A stretch of DNA of 64,000 nucleotides from Bacteroidota bacterium (GCA_026391125.1 JAPLEO010000001.1:1-64000); one strand, 5' to 3'; shown: positions 8,459 to 18,451, counted from the first letter of the stretch. Notes: generated by a model not told the origin, from the sequence alone. A program made the numbers and translations.

Positions 8459-9775
8459 ATGTTAAATTTTGTAACTTCCCATATGCTAAAAAAGATCCTC
8501 CCATATATTGTATTGTGTTTTACTAGTAGTTCTTATGCTCAGCCTAAAACAGACAGTCTACTACTTCAAATTTTAGGGCGAACATCCTCCAGCATTTCAA
8601 AAATGGTTTTACAAAACCCTACAAATTATCGTCTGCAAATGATTTATACGCAGATAAATAGAGATAAACAAAACATACCTAGTTTTAATAATTTCTATTT
8701 TAACTATGATGCGGAAAGTTATTATAATCCAGCTTCCATGGTTAAAATGCCTTTGGCTTTTCTTTCACTTGAAAAATTAAATCAGCTAAATCAACCTGGG
8801 TTAAACAAATACACCCGCATGCAGTATGATAGCAACTACGTTGGACAAAAACCACTGATCAGAGACAGCACATCCGAAACTGGTTATCCAAGTATTGGCA
8901 ATTTCATTAAACGCGCTTTCTTAATTAGTGAAAATGACCCTTATAATCGTATGTATCAATTTATGGGGCAAGAGGCTATTAATGCAAGCTTACATCAAAA
9001 AGGCTATAAGAGGTTAAGAATTACAAGACAGTTTATGGGATTTACTGAAGAACAGAATAGACATACCAATCCAATTAAATTTTTGACAGATGATGGCAAG
9101 CCATTCTTTGAACAAGCTGCTGCTTATAATACTATCCCTTTTGACTTTAACAGGCAATTTTTATTAGGGAAAGGATATTTAAATAAAAACGATAGTTTAA
9201 TTAACGAGCCCTTTGACTTTACGAAACACAATTATATTCCTTTAGAAGATTTTCAACAGATGCTACAATCGGTTTTGTTTCCATTATCAGTACCCGAGAA
9301 ACAAAGATTTGATTTAGAAAAAAATGATAGAGATTTTCTATTAAAATTTCTCTCCCAATATCCTTCAGAAACAAGTTATCCGAAATACAATGATTCGATA
9401 TTTTATAATAGTTATGTTAAATTCTTTTTCCTGGATAGCACGCATAAGATGCCATCAAATATTCGGGTATTTAATAAAGTAGGATGGGCATACGGATTCC
9501 TAACGGATGTTTCATATGTTATCGATCTAAAAAATAAAATAGAGTACATGCTTGCTGCTACTATTTATGTAAACAAAGATGAAATATTGAATGATGACAA
9601 ATATGAATTTGAAAGCGTTGGACAACCTTTTCTAAATGAAGCAGGCAAAGCATTTTACAATTATGAACTAAAAAGAGAAAGGAAATATCGACCAAACTTA
9701 GAGGCATTTAAAATAAAGTATGATAAGCGAAATCCTGCTGACCATAGAACTGACATTAAAGTAGTAGATAATTGA
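8459..9775 (+). CDS. Secreted class A beta-lactamase-like serine hydrolase
   Basis: A 438-residue protein with a signal peptide ending near SYAQ. The penicillin-recognising fold is marked by S93-M-V-K96 (SxxK), S157-E-N159 in the position of the SDN motif, and a KVG triad in FNKVGWAYG. It belongs to the beta-lactamase2-type group, longer than true class A beta-lactamases. It may act on peptidoglycan or other peptides, so antibiotic resistance should not be assumed. The first ATG is 8459, but the second (8483) begins directly with the positively charged end of the signal peptide and is an equally good or better start. Confidence 0.8.
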   Translation: MLNFVTSHMLKKILPYIVLCFTSSSYAQPKTDSLLLQILGRTSSSISKMVLQNPTNYRLQMIYTQINRDKQNIPSFNNFYFNYDAESYYNPASMVKMPLAFLSLEKLNQLNQPGLNKYTRMQYDSNYVGQKPLIRDSTSETGYPSIGNFIKRAFLISENDPYNRMYQFMGQEAINASLHQKGYKRLRITRQFMGFTEEQNRHTNPIKFLTDDGKPFFEQAAAYNTIPFDFNRQFLLGKGYLNKNDSLINEPFDFTKHNYIPLEDFQQMLQSVLFPLSVPEKQRFDLEKNDRDFLLKFLSQYPSETSYPKYNDSIFYNSYVKFFFLDSTHKMPSNIRVFNKVGWAYGFLTDVSYVIDLKNKIEYMLAATIYVNKDEILNDDKYEFESVGQPFLNEAGKAFYNYELKRERKYRPNLEAFKIKYDKRNPADHRTDIKVVDN

Positions 9776-9801
9776 GAATGTTTAAGTAACTTTCAATAGA
9801 T

Positions 9802-10392
9802 ATGTGGTATTACCTTTCTGTTTTTGCAGCAGCATTTCTTGTAGACCTTTTGCCATTTTTCGGTCCGCCCGCATGGACCGTAATGGTATTTTTTCAAATG
9901 AAATTTGATTTAAATATTTGGTACGTTCTAATCTCAGGTGTTCTTGGATCAGCTTTAGGTAGATACACTTTGTTTTTGTACATCCCATATTTATCAGATC
10001 GTTATATTAAATTGGAGAAAAATGAAGACCTCCATTTTATTGGAACAAAGTTGGCTGATAAAGGATGGAAGATTCAAGCCTTCGTTTTTTTATATACTTT
10101 AATGCCCCTTCCAACTACAAGTTTATTTACTGCAGCAGGTATTGCCAAAATAAAAGCCATTTATATTGTGCCAACCTTCCTTGTCGGTAAATTTTTAAGC
10201 GATTTATTAATGGTATTTACAGGAGATTATGTAGCAAATAATACAGCAAGTTTTTTAAAGGGTTTTCTAACATGGAAAAGTCTATCAGGAATTGCATTGG
10301 GCATATTTATTCTGTGTATGCTTTTATTCATTGATTGGAGAAAACTTTTAATTGAAAAGAAGTTTTCTTTAAATTTTCGTATCCTAAAGTAG
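9802..10392 (+). CDS. Polytopic membrane protein, DedA/VTT-like
   Basis: A 196-residue protein with about five hydrophobic segments. The central part (FLYTLMPLPTTSLFTAAGIAKI followed by a hydrophobic helix) resembles the VTT/SNARE-associated domain of DedA-family proteins, where a P-rich reentrant loop precedes a Gly-containing helix. DedA proteins are flippases for undecaprenyl phosphate or phospholipids and affect envelope homeostasis. The match is by pattern only. The gene follows the serine hydrolase by 26 bases on the same strand, so co-transcription is possible. It converges on the DUF5009 gene with 5 bases between. Confidence 0.55.
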   Translation: MWYYLSVFAAAFLVDLLPFFGPPAWTVMVFFQMKFDLNIWYVLISGVLGSALGRYTLFLYIPYLSDRYIKLEKNEDLHFIGTKLADKGWKIQAFVFLYTLMPLPTTSLFTAAGIAKIKAIYIVPTFLVGKFLSDLLMVFTGDYVANNTASFLKGFLTWKSLSGIALGIFILCMLLFIDWRKLLIEKKFSLNFRILK

Positions 10393-10397
10393 CAGGA

Positions 10398-11501
10398 TCA
10401 AATCTTCAAAAAGATTTTCTTTTTGTATAAAAATTGGCACATTTTCCATTCTAAAGCAAATACAGCCAATGCACTAATCATTCCAATAGTATTAGTAGTA
10501 CATCCTAAATAAGGAAGTAATCCCTTCCCAAATGCATGAATATATTCAGAAAACCAACGGTCTGCTACAATTTCAATAAATAGGTAGATAAAAATAGAAT
10601 TCATCCCTACCACTGTGAAAAACTGAAGATAGTTTTTATGAGCTTTCACATCAATCCACCAATAGCTTAATGCCAGAAAAAGCAAACAATAACCACCTGA
10701 AACAAATACAAAGGAACTTGTAGCAATACGTTTAATGACAGGAGTAATAGTCATGTCCATTCCAAATCCAATAATTAGAAATATAGCTCCAACAACTAAA
10801 AGCCATTTTATTTTTACTTTAGATGATAAGTCAGACAGTAATAACTTTCCCGCTAAAACTCCCCAAATGGTATGAGCAGCAGTAGGTATGCAATTAATTG
10901 CAACCCATCCACCCTTGTTGATTTTATTCATTAGTAGTACATCCACGTAGTTACCAAAATTCTGTTGGTCTGTGAATGGTTGATCAAACCCCGAAATATG
11001 CGCAAAACGATACAGAATTTCTGTGAGTAGTAAAAGAAATAAACTGAATATAAATTGCCACTTAAACTCCCAACGAAAAATCAGGAAAGCAATAAGTGTT
11101 GTTACTGATAATTGTGTAAGTACATCCCAGAGTTCAAATGATAGTCCATTTGGTCGCACCGCATAATCAAACACTCCCCAGAAGAAAAGCCAACCTGATC
11201 TTTTCAATACTTTAATAAATGATCGATTCCAAGGAACTCCTTCATTCTGCTGTCTTTGCAAGGAGTAAACCATTGCTGTACCTGCCATGAACATAAATCC
11301 AGGCTGTATTAAATCCCAAAATCGAATTCCATTCCAGGGATGATGAAAGAATTGTTGTGTCAATAATTGTGCAGCATTACCTTCTAATGAATTATTTAAA
11401 GATTCATACAGCCCAGCACTTTCAAGCATTAACAGTATCATAATCAAACCTCGCATAAAATCAAGTGAGAGTACACGATTGGGCATTGAGCTGTGATTCA
11501 T
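10398..11501 (-). CDS. DUF5009 / heparan-alpha-glucosaminide N-acetyltransferase-like membrane protein
   Basis: A 367-residue protein with about ten membrane segments. The start (RVLSLDFMRGLIMILLML) and HPWNGIRFWDLIQPGFMFMAGT are characteristic of the COG4299/NagX-like group related to human HGSNAT and YeiB. These proteins are predicted to carry acyl groups across the membrane onto sugars. The conserved early Asp (SLDFMRG) and the His in HHPW are present. It lies 14 bases downstream of the esterase gene on the same strand, so the two are likely one operon. The pairing suggests acylation and deacylation of a cell-surface or imported glycan, which is inference. Confidence 0.82.
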   Translation of the reverse strand: MNHSSMPNRVLSLDFMRGLIMILLMLESAGLYESLNNSLEGNAAQLLTQQFFHHPWNGIRFWDLIQPGFMFMAGTAMVYSLQRQQNEGVPWNRSFIKVLKRSGWLFFWGVFDYAVRPNGLSFELWDVLTQLSVTTLIAFLIFRWEFKWQFIFSLFLLLLTEILYRFAHISGFDQPFTDQQNFGNYVDVLLMNKINKGGWVAINCIPTAAHTIWGVLAGKLLLSDLSSKVKIKWLLVVGAIFLIIGFGMDMTITPVIKRIATSSFVFVSGGYCLLFLALSYWWIDVKAHKNYLQFFTVVGMNSIFIYLFIEIVADRWFSEYIHAFGKGLLPYLGCTTNTIGMISALAVFALEWKMCQFLYKKKIFLKI

Positions 11502-11515
11502 AATGTAGATTTTAA

Positions 11516-12451
11516 TTATTTCCCAAGTAAAAATTCGAGTGGCATTTCAAAGCGGCTTCTCCAGGATCCTTCGCTGTGATCTTGTCCGGGAAAATATTTT
11601 GTTATCCATTTTTTTTCATTGTAACCTTTTGTCTTCATTACTTCATCCACCTTTTTTTGTAACGACGGATACATAGCATCCAATGTTTTATCTCCATAAT
11701 CAAAATAAAATTTATGCTGCTTCGGGTTGGGAAGATTGTTTTTTAAATAATCAACAAAGGCATCTGGAATTGGGTTGTCTTTCGTTACAAAAATTCCAGG
11801 CCAATGGGTTGATAAGCAAGCCGCTCCACCAAATACATTTGGATATTCACAGATGGCATACATTGAAATTAAACCACCCATACTACTGCCTGCAATAAAA
11901 GTATGTGCCGCATCTTTTCTGGTACTATATTTTTTATCAATCAATGGTTTTAACTCTTCTACCAAAAATTTGAGATACCCATCAGATTGAATTTGATAAT
12001 TTCCAAAAACAGATACCCCATTATTTCTAGCAGCACTTAATACTAACTCTTTTTTCTTGGCATCTAAATTTTCAAAAGGTTTTTGTGGAAAATAATCCGC
12101 GTGTCTACTTTTATCGCCATTCCAAACTCCCACAACAATAAGATCCTGAAGTTTCCCTTCCTTTAAGAGTCGAGTTATTATTTTATGAACATCCCATGAT
12201 TTTTTATTCCAAGTGGTGGTGGAGTCGAATAGCATTTGTCCGTCATGCATATACAATACTGCATATTTTTTCTTAGGGCTATAGCCATCCGGCAACCAAA
12301 CATCAACATTTCTTGCGTCAACATATTTAGAGCTTAGTTTTTCAATACGTTCAATAGTGCCATTCTCCACTTTGGGAATTGATTGGGCTTGAAGCAAAAA
12401 CATTGAAAAAAAAAGGTTAAAAATTAACTGTACAGATAGCTTTAGTTTCAT
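11516..12451 (-). CDS. Secreted alpha/beta hydrolase, esterase D/enterochelin esterase-like
   Basis: A 311-residue protein with a signal peptide (about 1-22). The nucleophile elbow is GSSMGG (S190), and a late His in GQDHSEGSWR is the likely catalytic His. YMHDGQMLFD near residue 70 is typical of the putative-esterase family (PF00756), which includes feruloyl/acetyl xylan esterases and siderophore esterases. No TonB receptor or siderophore genes are adjacent, so a carbohydrate-ester role with the downstream DUF5009 acyltransferase is as plausible as siderophore hydrolysis. It is the first gene of a probable two-gene operon. Confidence 0.85.
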   Translation of the reverse strand: MKLKLSVQLIFNLFFSMFLLQAQSIPKVENGTIERIEKLSSKYVDARNVDVWLPDGYSPKKKYAVLYMHDGQMLFDSTTTWNKKSWDVHKIITRLLKEGKLQDLIVVGVWNGDKSRHADYFPQKPFENLDAKKKELVLSAARNNGVSVFGNYQIQSDGYLKFLVEELKPLIDKKYSTRKDAAHTFIAGSSMGGLISMYAICEYPNVFGGAACLSTHWPGIFVTKDNPIPDAFVDYLKNNLPNPKQHKFYFDYGDKTLDAMYPSLQKKVDEVMKTKGYNEKKWITKYFPGQDHSEGSWRSRFEMPLEFLLGK

Positions 12452-12662
12452 TTTACTCTTTTTGAAGTCATGTAACTTAAATGAGTAATTTAAATAAATT
12501 TTTCCTCATTAACTATTGAAATAAAGTAAAGGGTTGATAGGACTTTGAATTTATTCACCAATTTTAGTCGAAAACTTTTGTATAAGAAAAAAATAGGCAT
12601 ACTATTTGCCAATTAATATCCATATCCATTTATTGGAATATTATCATCAAAATAATTAGATC

Positions 12663-13472
12663 ATGATCAAAAAGTATTTATCTGCTGTAATTATAGTTTT
12701 GTTCATTGTTTCCTGTTCTCGGAATACAATTACAGGGCGAAGCCAATTAACGCTGGTTCCCGAAAGCCAGGTTCAATCCTTAGCCGTAAGTCAGTACAAA
12801 GAATTTTTGAATAAAAACAAAGTGATTCCCAATAATTCAAAAGATGCTGAAATGGTGAAGCGGGTTGGCAATAAAATTGCAATTGCAATTGATAAGTATT
12901 ATAAAGAACATGGAATGCCGAATGCGCTAAAAGGCTATCAATGGGAATTTAATTTAGTAGAAAATAAAGAAGTGAACGCCTGGTGTATGCCCGGTGGTAA
13001 AGTGGTTTGTTATACCGGACTTTTACCCATTGCGCAAAATGAAACCGCATTGGCGATAGTATTAGGTCACGAAATTACACATGCTGTGGCAGGACATGGC
13101 AGAGAAAGAATGAGTGAACAATTATTGGCACAAGGATTGGGTATCGTAGGAGATATTGCATTAGGTAATAACCCTCAAACGGTAAGCATATTTAATCAGG
13201 TTTATATGCCATCGGCTCAAGTGGGAGTATTGTTACCTAATTCCAGAAAGCAAGAAAACGAAGCAGATCATTATGGTTTAATATTTGCTGCAATGGCTGG
13301 ATATAATCCGGAAGATGCCATACCATTTTGGAAAAGAATGGCAGCGATGGGAGGAGAGAAGCCCCCCATCTTTTTAAGTGACCATCCGGCTGATGAAGAG
13401 AGAATTAAAAATTTACAAGCTTTAATGCCAGAAGCATTAAAATATTTTCATGCTGTAAAAAGCCCCCTGTAA
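12663..13472 (+). CDS. M48-family lipoprotein metalloprotease (LoiP/YcaL/Oma1-like)
   Basis: A 269-residue protein. The N-terminus has a lipobox (FIVSC, C18), so it is probably a lipoprotein. The zinc site is H136-E-I-T-H140, followed by the ENEAD motif at about 198-202 that supplies the third ligand. Short M48C members of this type (E. coli LoiP/YcaL, mitochondrial Oma1) degrade misfolded envelope proteins. The length (about 250-270) fits a family member without membrane helices. It is a single gene, and its stop codon lies inside the stem of a bidirectional terminator shared with the tricorn-like gene. Confidence 0.92.
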   Translation: MIKKYLSAVIIVLFIVSCSRNTITGRSQLTLVPESQVQSLAVSQYKEFLNKNKVIPNNSKDAEMVKRVGNKIAIAIDKYYKEHGMPNALKGYQWEFNLVENKEVNAWCMPGGKVVCYTGLLPIAQNETALAIVLGHEITHAVAGHGRERMSEQLLAQGLGIVGDIALGNNPQTVSIFNQVYMPSAQVGVLLPNSRKQENEADHYGLIFAAMAGYNPEDAIPFWKRMAAMGGEKPPIFLSDHPADEERIKNLQALMPEALKYFHAVKSPL

Positions 13473-13493
13473 AATTAATTACAGAGGGCTTTA
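13457..13493. terminator. Bidirectional terminator between M48 protease and tricorn-like genes
   Basis: Inverted repeat with about a 14-bp stem and one mismatch (13459-13492, arms AAAGCCCCCTGTAA / TTACAGAGGGCTTT). The stop codon of the M48 gene lies within the left arm. On the minus strand a GGGGGCTTTTTA tail follows, as expected for a terminator of the convergent protease gene. Confidence 0.75.
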
Positions 13494-13521
13494 GCAAATG
13501 AATCAATATTAGTTCAACACG

Positions 13522-16500
13522 TTAATTTCGTTTCTCAACCATTGGAACCGCAGGTGCTTTGAATTCTTTTGTTTTCAATAAATTTTTTATCTCTACAATT
13601 GCTCTCTCTAATTGTAGATCAATACCCTTAGCCATTGCTCCTAAATCTTCTGGCACTTCAATATCAGGGTCTACACCATGTCCTTCCTTAAACCATGTTC
13701 CATCAGGATTATAAAGCCTGAAAGATGGAGCAGTAATATTGCCACCATCCACAAAATCAGGATAACCACTAATGCCAATGAGTCCTCCCCAGGTACGAGT
13801 ACCGATTAATGGTCCCAGATTTTTCTTACGGAAATAGTCGGGGAATGCATCTCCCCCGCTTCCGCTCCATCCATTGATGAGCATTACTTTAGGACCAAAA
13901 TTGGCGTAGCCAGGGAACTGCCAAGGCTTACCATCTCTTGTGGCAACATAAGATAAAGGAGTACGATTTAGCATTTCAATGAATCGGTCTGGAATTTGAC
14001 CACCATTATTGAAACGTTCATCGATGATCAAAGCTTTTTTATTCCATTGCGCATTAAACTGTCGCATTAATTCACTTTGTCCGTCTAATCCGGTACTTGG
14101 CACATAAATATATCCTACTTCACTATTAGTTGCCTCTTCAACTCGTTTACGCATACCTTCTATCCAATCTAAATTTCGCAGTCGATATTCATCATCCATC
14201 GTTTTAACCACTGCAGTCTTAGCACCAGCTAATGATGCTGATGTATTATAAGTAAGTTCTACCGTTTTATTTGCAAGTCCTTGAAAAGCAACATAGGGTT
14301 CGTTCTCAGTAGTAACTGGAATGCCATTAACAGCAAGAATAAAATCACCTTCTTTAATATCAGTTCCAGTACGCTCTAAAGGAGATCTTGTTTCTGCATC
14401 CCAGATAGCGCCCTTGATTATTTTTTTAATTTTATAATAATTGCCATCTGCCTCCCAGTTAATTCCTAAATAGCCAATTTGTTCTGATTTCACTTTTTCG
14501 AAATCACCACCACCATGATAGGTATGACTAGAATTTAATTCTCCTATCATTTCACCAATTACAAAATCAACTTCTTCCCGGGTAGTTGCACCATTCAAAA
14601 TTTTCAAATATCTTTCTTTGGTTAATGCCCAATCTACCCCATGCATATTTTTATCATAAAAATAATCCCGCTCAATCCGCCATGCATCATTAAAGATTTG
14701 TTTCCATTCCAGCATTGGATCAATCGTCATTTGCATTTCATTCAAACGTAAAGGCTTATCAAACTTTGCCGATTCTTCAGGAGAAATAACAGCCATAGCT
14801 GGCCCTTTTGCAACTAACATTTTTTCATCATTCCCGCTTAATGTATATCCATCTACATCATTTATAATTGTTTTTTCTTCGCGCTTTTCTAGGTCGTAAA
14901 ATTTAATAGAACCTTTTCCTTCAGTCGAACCCGTATTGGGATATCGCATATAAATTAATTTCCCTTTTATTGCCCCAAGAGAATTTAAATTACCCGCAGG
15001 TAATGGCAATAGTTCTAAACGACCTTCCATCCCTTCAAAGTCGATGACAACTGCTGCTACTTCTACTTTCTTTTCGGCTTCAGCTGGCTTGGCTTTATCT
15101 TCTTTCTTTTTACTATCTTTTTTAGGTTCTTCTTTTACAACCGCTTTTTCCAAATCTTTCAATGCAATCGTATCATTTTTTGCATATAAAAGTGAAGCGG
15201 TGTTTTTTTGCAAGCCAATAGCTGCTAGTTGTGTACTGTTAGCATAAATAAATGTATTATCCGCATCACTATAATAAGGCTGGAATGTTTGGTTGGTTGC
15301 CACAAAAAGGTATTTGCCATCAACACTAAATACCGGATTATTACAACTATAATATCCATTGGTAACCTGTGTGGTTTTATTTTCTTTAGTATCGAAAATA
15401 AAAACGGCATTGTGCAGATTTTCTAAATCGCGACTATACGCCAACCATCTACTATCGGCCGACCAACTAAAAGTAAATCCTTCCATATTACCATGTGAAA
15501 AGTAAAGACCCTGATCGATATCGGTGGTATTTCCTGAAGCGATATCAAATAATTTCATTTTACCTGCTTTATCAATAAAAGCGAGTTGTTTGCTATTTGG
15601 TGAAAATGAAATCCCATAGCGGTACCCAGCCCCATAATTAGTAATTTTTCTTGCAGCATTTTCTTTTCCCAGTTCCATAAACCATAGCTCATATTCTCCA
15701 CTTTTATCACTCCAGTAAGCGATGGTTCTTCCATCGGGCGACCATGAAGGATAACGTTCTGCCACACCTTGCGTCATGGTGATATTTTTTATAAACCCAT
15801 TTTCAGCAGGCACATTAAAAATATCGCCTCTTGCTTCCACTAATACTCTTTTCCCATCGTTACTAATTGCATAATGCTGTGCAAATTCTGCAGCAGAAAC
15901 ATTTTTTGATTTTATAAGTGTTTTATCACTTACCAGGTTAACTTTTACTTCCTTGGGTTCCTGTGTAGCAAAAGGGAAAAGAAATAATTTACCACCTGCT
16001 TCAAAAACTATATCATCTGGTCCTTGTGAAGGGTAATGCACATCATAATCAGTAAATTTTGTTAGTTGCTCAAATGTTTTTTTCTGCGTGTCATACTTCC
16101 AGATATTCATTCGCATTTCCGGACCACGATCGCTTAGAAAATAAATAGATTGTTCGTGCCACATAGGAAATTCATCTCCTGCATCACTATTAGCGCTAAT
16201 ATTTACTTCGCTTTGTTTTGCAAAATCATAGATGCGAATATCGCCATTAGTACCACCACGATAACGCTTCCAGTTACGGCCTACCTGACTCATTATTACA
16301 ACCGCCATTTGTTTTCCATCCGGTGAGTAACTTCCATATTCGGCATATGCCAGGGGCAACTTTGTTTCAATACCACCAGTGGCAGGAACTAAATAAAATT
16401 GATTAAACCTTTGTTTACCACTTTCGCGAGGGGCAGCAAATAAAATTTGTTTTCCATCATTGCTCCAATCCACTACCCGATCATTAGAACCATGAGCTGT

Positions 16501-16806
16501 AATTCTTTGAGGTACCCCACCAGTTATAGGCATGGTGTAAACATCTCGATTGCCATCATAAGCAGCATTAAATGCAATAGTATTGCCATCAGGAGAAAAC
16601 TTGGTATTGGATTCAACTCCGGGAGTTGAACTTAATTTAATTGCCAATCCGCCTTCTTTGGGTACTATCCAAAGGTCGTTAGCATATGTAAAAACAATCT
16701 TTGTTTTAGATACATCTGGAAAACGGAAAAGTCCTGCATCAATCTGGGCTGATACAGAAATTCCTATTAATAGGCCAAGGCATGTAATTAGATAATTTTT
16801 TTTCAT
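13522..16806 (-). CDS. Secreted tricorn-like S41 protease
   Basis: A 1094-residue protein with a signal peptide (about 1-20). The first about 560 residues form WD40/PD40-type beta-propeller blades (repeats of FSPDG/WSPDGR..AY.S). A Lys/Glu/Ala-rich linker follows (about 565-590), then a tricorn C1-like domain with H761 in NSSHTYHG, a PDZ domain (about 790-870), and the S41 core with nucleophile region GWSGSGGD (S983 the likely nucleophile). The later GGLIGISG stretch fits the family. Archaeal tricorn works with the proteasome; bacterial secreted homologues are peptidases of the periplasm or outside. It is monocistronic, with its own terminator. Confidence 0.93.
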   Translation of the reverse strand: MKKNYLITCLGLLIGISVSAQIDAGLFRFPDVSKTKIVFTYANDLWIVPKEGGLAIKLSSTPGVESNTKFSPDGNTIAFNAAYDGNRDVYTMPITGGVPQRITAHGSNDRVVDWSNDGKQILFAAPRESGKQRFNQFYLVPATGGIETKLPLAYAEYGSYSPDGKQMAVVIMSQVGRNWKRYRGGTNGDIRIYDFAKQSEVNISANSDAGDEFPMWHEQSIYFLSDRGPEMRMNIWKYDTQKKTFEQLTKFTDYDVHYPSQGPDDIVFEAGGKLFLFPFATQEPKEVKVNLVSDKTLIKSKNVSAAEFAQHYAISNDGKRVLVEARGDIFNVPAENGFIKNITMTQGVAERYPSWSPDGRTIAYWSDKSGEYELWFMELGKENAARKITNYGAGYRYGISFSPNSKQLAFIDKAGKMKLFDIASGNTTDIDQGLYFSHGNMEGFTFSWSADSRWLAYSRDLENLHNAVFIFDTKENKTTQVTNGYYSCNNPVFSVDGKYLFVATNQTFQPYYSDADNTFIYANSTQLAAIGLQKNTASLLYAKNDTIALKDLEKAVVKEEPKKDSKKKEDKAKPAEAEKKVEVAAVVIDFEGMEGRLELLPLPAGNLNSLGAIKGKLIYMRYPNTGSTEGKGSIKFYDLEKREEKTIINDVDGYTLSGNDEKMLVAKGPAMAVISPEESAKFDKPLRLNEMQMTIDPMLEWKQIFNDAWRIERDYFYDKNMHGVDWALTKERYLKILNGATTREEVDFVIGEMIGELNSSHTYHGGGDFEKVKSEQIGYLGINWEADGNYYKIKKIIKGAIWDAETRSPLERTGTDIKEGDFILAVNGIPVTTENEPYVAFQGLANKTVELTYNTSASLAGAKTAVVKTMDDEYRLRNLDWIEGMRKRVEEATNSEVGYIYVPSTGLDGQSELMRQFNAQWNKKALIIDERFNNGGQIPDRFIEMLNRTPLSYVATRDGKPWQFPGYANFGPKVMLINGWSGSGGDAFPDYFRKKNLGPLIGTRTWGGLIGISGYPDFVDGGNITAPSFRLYNPDGTWFKEGHGVDPDIEVPEDLGAMAKGIDLQLERAIVEIKNLLKTKEFKAPAVPMVEKRN

Positions 16807-16923
16807 TTTAATAAATTATTGGTGATAATGGGAGCCGAATTAAATTCCTATTTAAATTAAGGATATTATTTATATATCCCATGCTATTTACATAAAACCC
16901 AAAAAAATAAGGATAACTGGCAA

Positions 16924-16963
16924 CAAAAAAATCCCATGCTAGTTGAATCACTAACATGGGATA
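16924..16963 (-). terminator. Terminator of the DUF2911 gene
   Basis: Inverted repeat ATCCCATGcTAGT / ACTAaCATGGGAT (16931-16962) lies 22 bases past the minus-strand stop. On that strand the stem is followed by seven T residues. Confidence 0.75.
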
Positions 16964-16984
16964 TACAAAACGAGATAGCTGATA

Positions 16985-17767
16985 TTAATTTCTGGAAATG
17001 AAATCCTTAGCCAATCTTTGATAATCGTTACTACCAGCGGCAACGGCAGCTTCAAAACATTGCTCAGCAGTTTTCTTCGCTGCTTCTGAATTACCTAGTA
17101 ACTTTTCGATATTTGCTTTTACAAAATGCATATAATAAGCACCTGGCACTTCCGCTAAAGCTATATCAATATATTCCAAGGCTTTGGCAAGATCACCAGC
17201 CAACATTAAATTAAAGATAGCAGCCTGAAAATAGGGCTTTTTTTCGCCTTGCATTTGAGCTTCAAAGCTTTCTTTAAGTCTTGCTACAATATGTGTTCCG
17301 ATCTTTATTGAAACAGAAACATTTGCCCAACTCACTTCTAAAACACAAGTTTCGTACCCAAAGCTGTGAAACTGTATAGTGAATGTTTCAGAAAATACAG
17401 AGGTATTTTGAACTGGAACTTCAACTTCCAATATGTTCTTTGCAGCATCATATCCTCTTAGCCCTGCTGCAATATCTGTATTTAAAATAATTTTCCATTT
17501 TGTTTCTTGGGGTATGGCGAATACCAAGTAAGTACCTGCCTGAACTTTTTGTCCCTCAATCTCTACATCATCAGTGAAATTTATCTGTGTGGCTGCATCA
17601 GCACCAAAGCGCCATAATTTACCAAAGGGTGCCAAAATACTGTTTTCGCCAAATACTTTTCTCCCTTTGATTAAAGGACGAGAATAATTGATTGAAATTT
17701 TACCTAAACCAAAGTCTTGTGTGAGATTTTGCCTTGGGCTTGAACTGGGCATGGAAAGTATACTCAT
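16985..17767 (-). CDS. DUF2911 domain protein with C-terminal helical repeat
   Basis: A 260-residue protein. Residues 1 to about 150 are the DUF2911 domain, marked by SPRQNLTQDFGLGKISINYSRP, GKLWRFGADA and AGTYLVFAIP. The last about 80 residues look like one or two TPR-like helix pairs. Most DUF2911 proteins have a signal peptide, but this one starts directly with MSILSMPSSSPRQ, so it may be cytoplasmic or mis-started; no upstream in-frame hydrophobic segment was seen. Function is unknown. It has its own terminator, and an ATG at 17767. Confidence 0.85.
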   Translation of the reverse strand: MSILSMPSSSPRQNLTQDFGLGKISINYSRPLIKGRKVFGENSILAPFGKLWRFGADAATQINFTDDVEIEGQKVQAGTYLVFAIPQETKWKIILNTDIAAGLRGYDAAKNILEVEVPVQNTSVFSETFTIQFHSFGYETCVLEVSWANVSVSIKIGTHIVARLKESFEAQMQGEKKPYFQAAIFNLMLAGDLAKALEYIDIALAEVPGAYYMHFVKANIEKLLGNSEAAKKTAEQCFEAAVAAGSNDYQRLAKDFISRN

Positions 17768-17848
17768 GATTGTGATTTTGTAATAATTAAACTGTACGCG
17801 AATGTATCATTTAATAAATAAAATAGATTCTAAAAAATGTAGATGTTA

Positions 17849-18451
17849 TTAATTGCTTCTTTGCCAATTAACATTAACAATGATCTCATTTTTTCGATTA
17901 ATAAATTGGTAAGGAGCATTGTAACCTAAAAATCGAAAGTTTCCGAAATACTCAATTTTATTTTCAATCAATAGATTTATAAGTCTTTGAGTATTCTGTT
18001 TAATATCATCATCCGAAGCATAGCCTCCGAACTGGATAGCTGCTACTGTCTCATCGGGAACGGTTTGTATTATTACCTTTGCATCATTAGGTTTTGGTAA
18101 ACTCTGAGCATTGAAAGCAGAAGGCATAACAAAGCTCATAGTAGATGCAGAATCATTGATATCCATATGAACGGGCGAAGTCATTGCAATACTTTTTCCG
18201 CCATCGTTTCCTCCAAAAATATATCCTGCCAATTTTCTAAATCCTGGGCTGGCAAGCTCTTTATAGGTTTTAGCTGAGGATGTAATCGAAGCCATGGTAA
18301 CAGAAGGATAAAAGCGGATTTCAAACTTACCTTTTGAAAAGAGTGTTTTATAAATTTGTGTTTCTGTTTTACCTGTAGACATCACTAAATATATTTGAAT
18401 TACTATAATTAAAGCAACAATTAAGAATGCGATTAGTAAAATTATTTTCAT
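17849..18451 (-). CDS. SOUL heme-binding family protein
   Basis: A protein of about 200 residues with an N-terminal membrane helix (about 3-22), then a SOUL/HBP domain (FEIRFYPSVTMAS, then GFRKLAGYIFGGN, then IAMTSPV). The family includes heme-binding SOUL/p22HBP, but many bacterial members are uncharacterised and heme binding should be tested. The ORF track starts at 18487 with a TTG. The first ATG, at 18451, begins MKIILLIAF and is preceded 24 bases upstream by a TAATTTTG -7 element, so I chose 18451. Confidence 0.87.
   Translation of the reverse strand: MKIILLIAFLIVALIIVIQIYLVMSTGKTETQIYKTLFSKGKFEIRFYPSVTMASITSSAKTYKELASPGFRKLAGYIFGGNDGGKSIAMTSPVHMDINDSASTMSFVMPSAFNAQSLPKPNDAKVIIQTVPDETVAAIQFGGYASDDDIKQNTQRLINLLIENKIEYFGNFRFLGYNAPYQFINRKNEIIVNVNWQRSN

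Noticed and set aside
8459-9775. Antibiotic-resistance beta-lactamase
   Set aside because: The SxxK, SxN and KxG motifs show the fold, but the protein is much longer than class A enzymes and other hydrolases share these motifs.
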